Positions 15,219-24,700 of a DNA stretch of 64,000 nucleotides are shown piece by piece. Both the position numbers and the translations under genes were made by a program. The stretch lies in contig UBUL01000029.1 of the NCBI GenBank assembly GCA_900468625.1, positions 1-64,000 on the forward strand, given 5' to 3'. Positions within the stretch are counted from its first letter, which is position 1, and every line of letters begins with the position of its first letter. The DNA comes from Hyphomicrobiales bacterium (GTDB taxonomy: Bacteria; Pseudomonadota; Alphaproteobacteria; Rhizobiales; Rhizobiaceae). Below the pieces are notes generated by a model that searched no databases, had not been told where the DNA came from, and worked only from the letters and a program-made list of their open reading frames with translations.

Positions 15219-16460
15219 TCAGTAAAGCAATCGTGTGCGTATGGTTCCCGGAATCTGGCGAAGTGCGTCAAGTATGTCGTCCGCCGTCTGGTCGACAACG
15301 CCCTCGGCTTCGATGACCACGTAACCCGTATCGCCATGCGTCTGCAGGAACTCGCCGACGATATTCAGCCCGCGCGACGAGAAAATCGTATTCAGGCTGT
15401 TCAGGATACCCGGGCGGTTTTCATGGACATGGATGAAGCGCGTGCCATTTGGCCGCGGCGGCAGTTGAACCTGCGGAAAGTTGACTGCGCCGAGCGTCGA
15501 GCCGACGTCGGAATATTCGACAAGCTTTCTGGAAACTTCCCTTCCGATGCGCTCCTGCGCCTCTTCGGTCGATCCGCCGATATGCGGGGTGAGGATGACA
15601 TTGTCCAAACCCTGCAGCGGCGTTTCGAAGCGTTCCTTGTTCGATGCCGGTTCCTTCGGAAACACGTCGACGGCCGCGCCTGCGAGGTGCCCTTCTTTCA
15701 AAACCTTTGCAAGGGCTTCAAGATCGACGACGGTGCCGCGGGAATTATTGATGAAAAAGGCGCCCTTTTTCATTCTGCGCAGCTCGGCCTCGGTGATCAT
15801 GTTTTGCGTCGAGCTGGTTTCAGGAACGTGCAGCGTCACGAAGTCGGAGATTTCGAGAAGCTCGCCGAGCGTTGCCATCGATTCTGAATTACCGTGGCGA
15901 AGCTTGTCCGAAGGATCGAAATAGCGGACGTTCATACCCATGCTTTCGGCAAGAACGCTGAGCTGCGAACCGATATTGCCGTAGCCGACGATACCCAGCG
16001 TTTTCCCGCGCATCTCTCGGCTGCCTTCGGCCGATTTGTCCCATCCGCCCAGATGAGCGGAAGCCGAACGCGGAAAAATCCGCCTTGTCAGCATGATGAT
16101 TTCACCGATCACGAGCTCTGCGACCGAGCGCGTATTCGAATAGGGAGCGTTGAAGACGGGAATCCCGCGTCTGCGGGCCGCATCCAGATCGACCTGATTT
16201 GTTCCGACTGAAAAACAGCCGACGGCCATCAGCTTCTTGGCGGCGCTGAAAATCTCCTCCGTCAGCTGCGTGCGTGAACGAATTCCGACAATATGCGCTT
16301 CGGCTATATGACTTTTGAGATCCTTGTCATCGAGCGCCTTGGGCAGATGAGTGAGATTGACGTAGCCGGATGACGAAAAATAATCCACGGCGCTCTGGCT
16401 GATGCCCTCCAGCAGGAGTACGGAAATGCGATCGCGCGGAAGAGAAAGAAGTTTGGTCAT
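15219..16460 (-). CDS. serA: D-3-phosphoglycerate dehydrogenase (SerA, short ACT-containing form)
   Basis: A 413-residue NAD-dependent D-isomer 2-hydroxyacid dehydrogenase catalysing the first step of serine synthesis. The Rossmann motif G-Y-G-N-I-G lies near residue 159, catalytic Arg is in N-S-R-G-T, and catalytic His is in H-I-G-G-S-T-E-E-A-Q. A single ACT domain (about 339-413, H-E-N-R-P-G-I-L) can bind serine for feedback control. This is the E. coli-like length, not the roughly 530-residue form also common in Rhizobiales, so a second SerA elsewhere is possible. The gene is convergent with cydX (34 bases apart) and appears unrelated to the respiratory cluster. The ATG at 16460 lacks a strong Shine-Dalgarno sequence. 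Confidence 0.92.
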   Translation of the reverse strand: MTKLLSLPRDRISVLLLEGISQSAVDYFSSSGYVNLTHLPKALDDKDLKSHIAEAHIVGIRSRTQLTEEIFSAAKKLMAVGCFSVGTNQVDLDAARRRGIPVFNAPYSNTRSVAELVIGEIIMLTRRIFPRSASAHLGGWDKSAEGSREMRGKTLGIVGYGNIGSQLSVLAESMGMNVRYFDPSDKLRHGNSESMATLGELLEISDFVTLHVPETSSTQNMITEAELRRMKKGAFFINNSRGTVVDLEALAKVLKEGHLAGAAVDVFPKEPASNKERFETPLQGLDNVILTPHIGGSTEEAQERIGREVSRKLVEYSDVGSTLGAVNFPQVQLPPRPNGTRFIHVHENRPGILNSLNTIFSSRGLNIVGEFLQTHGDTGYVVIEAEGVVDQTADDILDALRQIPGTIRTRLLY

Positions 16461-16584
16461 TGAATTGCTTTCGATGCTCGGATTCCATCTGGCCTAAGTC
16501 GCTCGTCCATCATAAGCGCTTACGGCTACGCTAGCATGACTTAGCGACTATCCAATGGACGGTGCAAGAGCAAATTCAACCCGG

Positions 16585-16698
16585 TGCACGCCCAGCGGGG
16601 TCGGCGTCGAGCGGCGGCCGTCGCCGTGGATAAAGCTCGGAGACATCGTGAAGGTGGAGATCGACAGGCGCGGCATTTTGAGATCGGGCGGCCGATGA
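16585..16698 (+). pseudogene. C-terminal remnant of a fumarylacetoacetate hydrolase-family protein
   Basis: A 37-codon stretch ending in TGA reads C-T-P-S-G-V-G-V, then P-S-P-W-I-K-L-G-D-I-V and V-E-I-D-R-R-G-I-L-R. FAH-fold proteins end G-T-P-x-G-V-G-x(7-10)-L-x-x-G-D-x-V-x-V-x-I-x-x-x-G-x-L, so order and spacing fit. There is no start or catalytic half upstream. The rest of the 368-base gap 16461-16828 holds no recognisable gene. Confidence 0.55.
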
Positions 16699-16828
16699 CT
16701 TTTCCGTACACCTCTTCTTCGGGCGAGCGTGACGCCGAAGAGACGGTCGTGTCCGTCAGCCAATATCCAGCGGAAGAGAAGCGCCGGGTTGCATCCTCTG
16801 GGCCGGGCGACAGGCATATGTTAATTCG

Positions 16829-17995
16829 CTAGGCGAGTTCGGCCAACGCGCTGCTTAACGCTGACAGTGGAATTGCTTCCACGTCGTGTTTTAGTGGGAA
16901 GATCTCCTGTCCGGGATAGATGACGATGCGCCGTAGCGGATTCAGATCCTCACAGGCAAGATAGAAGCCCTTCTCGAGTTTTGGCGACAGACTGCGCTTG
17001 ATTTCAATGGCCCAGGGACGGCCCCCCGGTGGCGTGAGGAGCAGATCGATTTCTGCACCGGCGGATGTCCGATAGAAATTGCTCTGCGTTCCGGCCGGTG
17101 CTGCCGCAATCAACGTCTCGATCACGAAGCTTTCCCAACTTGCACCGGCAACCGGGTGACCGAGCAGGTCCTCCTGGGTGGTCAGCCCCAGGAGCGTGTG
17201 GGTAATGCCACTGTCGCGAACATAAACTCGTGGTGACTTTATGAGACGCTTTCCAACGTTTGCATGCCAAGGCTCCAGACGCCGTACGAGCAGCAAATCG
17301 ACCAGAAGATCGAGATAGGAGGCGACAGTCTTGCCGTCGACACCAAGCGCACGCGCAAATTCTGCGGCATTTAGAAGTCCGGACTGGTGATGGGCGAGCA
17401 TGGTCCAGAAGCGCCGTAGTGTCTCGGCGGGAATACGCGGGCCGAGCAAAGGAACATCTCGCTCCAGATATGTGCGGATAAAATCTTGTCGCCAGCGCTG
17501 GCTTGCACGATCACTCGCAGCGAGGAGACTATCCGGGAAACCGCCTCGCAGCCAGAGGGTATTCAGCTCGTTAGCGGGTACTTCCATGCCGTTGACCGGC
17601 CCCATTTCAAGATAGGCGATGCGTCCAGCCAGCGTCTCGCCCGACTGTTTCAGCAAGTCGATGGAGGCGGAGCCAAGCAGCAGGAAATGCCCAGCTTTCC
17701 TCCCATTTCGACGGCCGCGGTCGATAAGTCCGCGCAAATTCTGGAAAAGACCGGGAAGCCGGTGGACCTCGTCCAAGATGATGAGCTTGTCGCCATGCTG
17801 GCTGAGATATAGTTCCGGCTCGGTGAGCTTGGCACGATCGGCATCCGATTCCAGATCGAGATAGATCGACGGACGGTGGTCGGCTATGGAGAGTGCCAAC
17901 GTCGTTTTGCCGACCTGACGCGGGCCGATGAGTGCGACAGCCGGGCTGGTGTCGAGCAGTTCATTCAGTTCGGATGATATTTGGCGGTCGATCAT
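16829..17995 (-). CDS. AAA-fold ATPase with DUF4143 domain
   Basis: A 388-residue protein (from ATG 17995) with Walker A G-P-R-Q-V-G-K-T near residue 24-31 and Walker B L-I-I-L-D-E-V-H-R near residue 70-78. A middle region has F-I-R-T-Y-L-E-R-D-V, typical of this family, and the C-terminal DUF4143 segment has a PD-(D/E)xK-like core (A-E-I-D-L-L-L ... W-A-I-E-I-K-R). Such proteins are widespread and sporadic; their function is not established, although the nuclease-like core suggests mobile or defence origins. An in-frame ATG at 18076 would extend it by 27 residues; neither start has a good ribosome-binding site. It stands alone between serA and ndvB. Confidence 0.82.
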   Translation of the reverse strand: MIDRQISSELNELLDTSPAVALIGPRQVGKTTLALSIADHRPSIYLDLESDADRAKLTEPELYLSQHGDKLIILDEVHRLPGLFQNLRGLIDRGRRNGRKAGHFLLLGSASIDLLKQSGETLAGRIAYLEMGPVNGMEVPANELNTLWLRGGFPDSLLAASDRASQRWRQDFIRTYLERDVPLLGPRIPAETLRRFWTMLAHHQSGLLNAAEFARALGVDGKTVASYLDLLVDLLLVRRLEPWHANVGKRLIKSPRVYVRDSGITHTLLGLTTQEDLLGHPVAGASWESFVIETLIAAAPAGTQSNFYRTSAGAEIDLLLTPPGGRPWAIEIKRSLSPKLEKGFYLACEDLNPLRRIVIYPGQEIFPLKHDVEAIPLSALSSALAELA

Positions 17996-18701
17996 CCTTG
18001 CATTTATGGAGTTGAATTCCAGAATTGCAAGGGAAATTTGGTAAGCCTTTCTCGCAGACCAGATGTTGTTTGGCATCTAAGGGTAAGACTGCTGCGGTTC
18101 CGGCAGCATCTAGCATTTAAATGAGATTCTCCGGCGTGAAACGCGGCTCGGCGTTGCCGTCCGGCTCGTCCTTGAAACACTCGGTATTCCGAAACAGGTG
18201 AGAGCGGATGGAGCGATCACGGACATTATGGCTCTTCATTCAAAAAGCTCTATTTATTCCTGAATTTGCTCGATAAAATACGACGGCAGATTGCGCGTGA
18301 ATTATTTCAAGAACAAGATGAAGAAGGTGATTTTGTGCCAGCGCCGATCGGCTTTGCCGGAGGGCTTAGTGACTGACCGCCTGTCGAGGGGCAAAAGTAT
18401 GCGGCGAGTCTAGGGGCATCCGATCACCAGGGGACGTTTGAAAGGACCGATGAATGCCGTTGACGGTCAAACAATAGGCCCGGCCAGGGAAGCAGCTCGC
18501 TTGAACAAGGCAGCGCCCCCAGCTGTGAAGATTGCCGAATTGGCCGGGCGATTAATCCTGCGTTCAGGGTGTTGCCGGTAGGTAAGCGGCATTGATTGCC
18601 CCGGTTGCTGTCAAGCGGGGTAGGCAACGAAGATTTCAGGCTCCGGTTCTCGTTTCTGGAGCTTCGCATTCCAGAAACGACGAGACAAAAGCGAAAGACA
18701 C
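17996..18701. other. long intergenic stretch upstream of ndvB
   Basis: About 700 bases with no recognisable gene on either strand. Part around 18240-18300 is A+T-rich compared with its surroundings and could hold the ndvB promoter, but no sigma-70 hexamer pair with correct spacing was convincing. No ribosome-binding site stronger than GAAAGAC precedes the ndvB ATG. Confidence 0.5.
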
Positions 18702-21700
18702 ATGTCGTCTAAAGATACTGCCAACGATTCTGCTTCAATTCCACAGACGGCTCATTCGGATCGCGAATTCGGAATCCGTGCCGCTCTTTTGTCAAATGAT
18801 CAGCTGAGAGCCAGGGCAGCAAAATTTGCCGAAAGCCGCACGCTTGATCTCGTTCATTTCAAGGACTTCGATTTCTATCTGCGGCATAAGGAGAACGAGA
18901 GCGAGATTCTGAGGGTCTATCGCGCCGCTGCTGGGGATGTCGATGCCGGCGAGAGCATCACGCCGGCTGCCGAATGGCTGCTCGACAATCACTACATCGT
19001 CGAGGAGGCGATCCAGGAAGTTCGCCGTGACTTTCCGAAGAAATTCTATCGTGAACTGCGCAAGATCAATCTTGATGGCGTGGAGGTGCCGCGCACCCTA
19101 GCGCTCGCCTGGCTCTATATGGCGCATGCGCACAGCAACATCAGCAATGCCGGCATGACGGCGGTAACTGAAGGGTTTCAGGACCGGGAAACCCTGCGAA
19201 TCGGCGAGCTCTGGGCGCTGCCCTCGCTGGTGCGCTACGTGCTGATCGACGATCTTCGCCGGGTGGCATCGCAGATCGACAAGAGCCGCGAAATGCGCGC
19301 GGCCGCCAATGCGGCAGCCACCGAGGTAATTTCGCTCGGCGACGCTGGCGCGGTGCAATATCTGGAGACGCTGGCCGCCAATATCGACGATACGACCTTC
19401 GTCACGCAGCTGCATTATCGTCTTCGCAATGCGCTCGAGCCGACCGAAGCCGCGTTGAACTGGCTGGAGGCCAAGCTTTCCGCCAGGGGAACGGATGCGG
19501 AAGCGGTCATGTCGGCCGAGCAGACCCGTCTAGGCGCGGCCAATGCGCTGATGGGCAGCATCATCAAGAGCCTGCGCGAGATCAACGACACCGATTGGTC
19601 GGAATGGGTCGAAGAGGTCAGCACCATCGACAAGCTGCTCTGGCAGCAGACGGATTATGCAGAGCTCGATTCCGGCTCCCGCAACAGCTATCGCCGCCAG
19701 ATCGAAAAGCTCGCAAAACGCTCCGACAAGACGGAGATGGATATCGCCGAGGCGGCCGTCCGGCTGACCGACCGTGCAAAGGCTGACGACAGGCACGGAT
19801 CCGCGGGCAATGTCGGCTATTATTTCGTCGGCGATGGGCGCCCGGCGCTCGAGGCGGAGATCGGCTTCCGGCCAACGCTTGGCCTGCGGTTCATGCGGAT
19901 GATCCGCAAGCTGAACTGGCTATCGATCGCCGTTCCGGTGCTCTTGTTGACATTGCTGGCGCTCGTCGTGGTCGAGTGGGTTTTCGTCGATGCCGGAATG
20001 CCGCTTTTTGCGACGATCGTTCTTTTGCTGATGTTCGCGCTGCCGGCATCCGAAGGCGCGACCGGTCTCTTCAATTTCTTTGCCACCTTCTTCATCACGC
20101 CGGATCGCCTCGTCGGCTACGAATTCAAGAAGGGATTGCCTGCGGACGCCCGCACGCTCGTCACCATTCCCTCCCTGATCGGCAGGCGCGAGCATGTCGA
20201 TGAGCTTGTCCGCAATCTGGAGGTGCATTATCTCGCCAATGCCCGCGGCGAGATCTATTACGCGCTTCTGACCGACTGGCCGGACGCCGAGGAAGAACAG
20301 ACGGCCCGCGATCTCGAAGTCCTCGATTACGCACGTGGCAAGATCGCCGAACTGGGCGCGCGCTATGCGGAAGAGGGCAAGCAGCGCTTCTATCTCCTCC
20401 ATCGCCGCCGGCAGTTCAATCCCGCCGAAGGCGTGTGGATGGGCTGGGAGCGCAAGCGCGGCAAGCTGCACGAGCTCAACATGCTGCTGCGCGGCAGCCC
20501 CGATACAAGCTTTATCGCGGGCGTCGATGTGGTGCCGGCTGACGTCAAATACGTCATGACGCTGGACAGCGATACGCGCGTCGTCCGTGATACCGTCGTC
20601 AAGCTTGTCGGCAAGATGCATCATCCGATCAATCGCCCGGTTTTCGACGACAAAAAGCAGCGTGTCGTCAATGGCTATGGCGTTCTGCAGCCGCGTGTGA
20701 CCCCGTCGCTGACGACGGGCAAGGACGCATCCGCCTTCCAGCGCGTCTTCTCGGTCAACCGCGGTCTCGACCCTTACGTTTTTGCGGTTTCCGACGTCTA
20801 TCAGGATATAACCGGAGAAGGCACCTTCACCGGTAAAGGCCTCTATCATGTCGATGCCTTTGAGGCCTCGCTAAAGGGCCGCATCAGCGAGAATTCCGTA
20901 CTGAGCCATGACCTGCTCGAAGGCTCGATGGCGCGATGCGGGCTGGTGACGGATTGTGAGCTGGTTGAGGATTTCCCCATCCGCTACGAAGTCGAAGTCT
21001 CGCGTCAGCATCGCTGGGCTCGCGGCGACTGGCAGCTCCTTCCCTATATTTTTGACGATCGTCGCGGCATCACTGCGCTCGGCTGCTGGAAGATGCTCGA
21101 CAATTTGCGCCGCTCGCTCACCCCGATCGCGTGGCTCCTGGCCTCCGTGCTCGGCTGGTACTGGATGGATCCGCTCGGCGCGCTTGTCTGGCAGATCCTG
21201 CTGATCTTCAGCCTATTCGTTGCTCCGACACTGTCGCTGATCAACGGCATCATCCCGCGAACCAGCGACATCATCCTGCAGGCGCATCTCCATACTGTCT
21301 GGAAAGACATCGAGAATGCCAATGCTCAGGTCGCACTGCGCATCATTTTCATCGCCGACATCGCCTGCGTCATGGCCGATGCGATCATCCGCTCGCTCTA
21401 CCGCCTGTTCGTCAGCCGCAAGCTGATGCTGCAATGGCGCACTGCCGCAAGCGCCCAGGCCATGGCCCAGACGACGATCCTCGGCCATTACAAGGTCATG
21501 TGGCGCGCACCGCTTCTGGCCATCCTGGCACTGATCTTCGCAGCCTCTTCCGGCGACATCGCCTGGCTGGTCGGACTTCCTTTCGTGCTGCTCTGGGTGC
21601 TGTCGCCGGCCATCGCCTGGCTGGTCAGCCAGACGGCGGAAACCGAAGACCGTCTCGTCGTGCCCGATCAGGTCCTCAACGAATTGCGCAAGATCGCGAG

Positions 21701-24700
21701 ACGCACCTGGCGCTATTTCGACCATTTCGTCGTTCCCGACCAGCATTTCCTGCCGCCCGACAACGTTCAGCAGACGCCGCATGCCGTGGTCGCCATGCGT
21801 ACATCTCCGACCAACATCGGCGTCTATTTGTTGTCGGTCATCTCGGCGCGTCGTTTCGGCTGGATTTCGTTCGAGGACGCGGTCAAGCGCATCGAGCAGA
21901 CGATCGAGACGGTCGAAAAGCTGGAAAAATATCGAGGACATCTCTTCAACTGGTATCACACCGACACGCTGAAGCCGCTTGGCCGCAGATATGTGTCGTC
22001 GGTCGATAGCGGGAATTTTGCCGGGCATCTGATTGCCGTTTCATCGGCATGCCGTATATGGGCTCAGTCTCCCGTTGGCCACATCCAGACGGATCTCGAC
22101 GGCATCGGCGATGTCGCCGCAATTCTGCGCGAGGTGCTTTCCGAGCTCGGCGACGATACGAAGTCGAACCGATCGCTCCATGACCGGCTCGACGGCCGGA
22201 TTGCCGAGCTTGAAGCGGCGGTCGCGACCGGCAAGCGGGAGAAGGAGTTCTCCTCGGGTCTGATCGAACGATTTGCGGGACAAGCACGAGAAATCCGCGA
22301 GCTTGCCGGAAGCCTCGACAGGGAAGTCAAGACTGCTCAGAGTGACGAGGTCGTCCATTGGGCGGAAAAACTGGTCGAAACCTGCGAACTTCATCTGGTC
22401 GACAAGGCTTTCGATCTTTCGCAGGCACCGGACATCAGCGAAAGACTGATCCGAATTGGCAATCGCGCCCGCGAAATCGCCTTCACCATGGATTTCAGCT
22501 TCCTCTACCGTCCCGAGCGCCGGCTGCTGTCGATCGGCTTCCGGGTCGAGACGGAAGAAGTGGATGCCGCCTGCTACGATCTGCTCGCCTCTGAAGCTCG
22601 CTTGACGAGCCTATTCTCCGTGGCCAAGGGTGATTTGCCGACCGAGCACTGGTACAAGCTCGGCCGCCACGTCGTTCCCGTCGGCACGCGCGGTGCGCTG
22701 GTCTCCTGGTCCGGCTCGATGTTCGAATATCTGATGCCGCCCCTCGTCATGCAGGAGCGCAGCGGCGGGATCCTCAACCAAACCAACAATCTGATCGTTC
22801 TCGAGCAGATGAATTATGCCCGCAAGCTCGGCACGCCCTGGGGTATCTCGGAAGCGGCCTTCAATGCCCGCGATCATCAGATGAACTATCAGTACAGCAA
22901 TTTCGGCGTGCCGACGCTCGGCCTGAAACGCGGTCTCGGACAGAACGCCGTCATCGCGCCCTATGCCTCGCTGCTGGCCAGCCAGTACAATCCGGTCGCA
23001 GCCCTCGAAAACCTCAACCGGTTGCGGGCGGTCGGCGCGCTCGGCATGTATGGTTTCCATGATGCCGTCGATTTCACGGCAAACCGCGTGCCCGAGGGCA
23101 AGCAATGCGCGGTGGTTTACAACTACTATGCGCATCATCACGGCATGTCGATCGCAGCCGTTGCCAACGTTGCCTTTGACGGCCTGCTGCGCGAGCTGTT
23201 CCACGCGGATCCCGTGATCGAGGCAGCCGAGTTGCTGCTGCAGGAAAAGGCGCCACGCGACATTCCCGTCATGGCCTCGAAACACGAAACCGATGCGCCT
23301 GCGACCATCCAGGGCGATCTGATGCGTCCCGAAGTGCGTCGCCTGGAAGACCCGGCATCGCGCGAGCGCGAGTTGCTGCTTTTGTCGAACGGTCGTTATT
23401 CTACCATGCTGACGGCGACCGGTTCGGGCTACAGCCGCTGGAAGAACCTTTCCGTCAACCGCTGGCGTGCCGATCCGACCGAAGATCGCTGGGGCTCGTT
23501 CGTCTTCATGCGCGACACCGCATCGAACGAATGGTGGTCTGCAACCGCAGAGCCGCGCTCGATCGCCAACGAGCATGTGCGGGTAACCTTCAGTGACGAC
23601 AAGGCGGAGTACATCAAGACCGTCGGCGAGCTGACGAGCGAGATGGAAGTCTTCGTCGCAAGCAACTACGATGCGGAAGGCCGCCGCCTGACGATCAGCA
23701 ATACCGGCACGGAAGACCGGGTGATCGAAGTGACCTCCTATATGGAGCCTGTCGCCACACTCGATGCCGTCGATACGGGTCACCCCGTCTTTGCCCGCAT
23801 GTTCCTGAAGACCGAAATCGCCGCGAAAGGCGACGCCATCTTCGTCGAGCGCCAGAAGCGCGGCGTGACGGATCCCGAGGTCGCCATTGCCCATCTCATC
23901 GTCGACACGTCGGGCGAAAATCTGACGACACATTATGAGACGGATCGCATGCGCTTCCTCGGCCGAGGGCGCACGCTGACGGAAGCTGCCGCCTTCGACG
24001 CCGGTGCGGAACTTTCGAATAGCAGCGGCTTCACGATGGATACCTGCCTATCGCTGCGCCGCACACTTCGCGTGCCGGCCGGGGAAAAGGTCAGCGTAAC
24101 CTTCTGGACCATTGCTGCGGCCGAACGCGCCGAACTGGAAGCGGCCGTCGAGCACTATCGCCAGCCGGAAAGCTTTGCCCAGGGTCTCGTTCAGGCCTGG
24201 ACGAGAACGCAGAGCCAGTTGCGCCAGATCGGCGTCAATTCCAAGGAGGCAGCCGCCTATCAGCGCTTTGCCCGCTACATCATTTATCCCGACATGGCGC
24301 TGCGCGCCGACAATGCGGCGGTCCGCGAAGGCCTGAAGTCGCAGTCCGTTCTCTGGGGAGCGACACTGTCCGGCGATGCGCCGCTGATGACCTTGCGCAT
24401 CACCGACGAGCTCGGCACGGATCTCGTCAAGGAACTGCTGCGTGCGCAGGGGCTCTTGCAATCGCGCGGGGTCGAGGTCGATCTCGTCATCTTCAACGAA
24501 CGCGCCGGTGAGGCGGCTGCCGAAATGCAGCGCACCATCGACCAGCTCTGCGACGCGGCGCGTCACGCGAGCGAAATTGCCGGCATTCAGCGCAACATCT
24601 ACGTCCTGCGCAAGGATCTGATGGACGCGGAAGCCTACGACGCCATCATCGCCGCCTCGCGCGTTGTGCTGCGCGGTCGCGACGGCAGCCTCATCGACCA

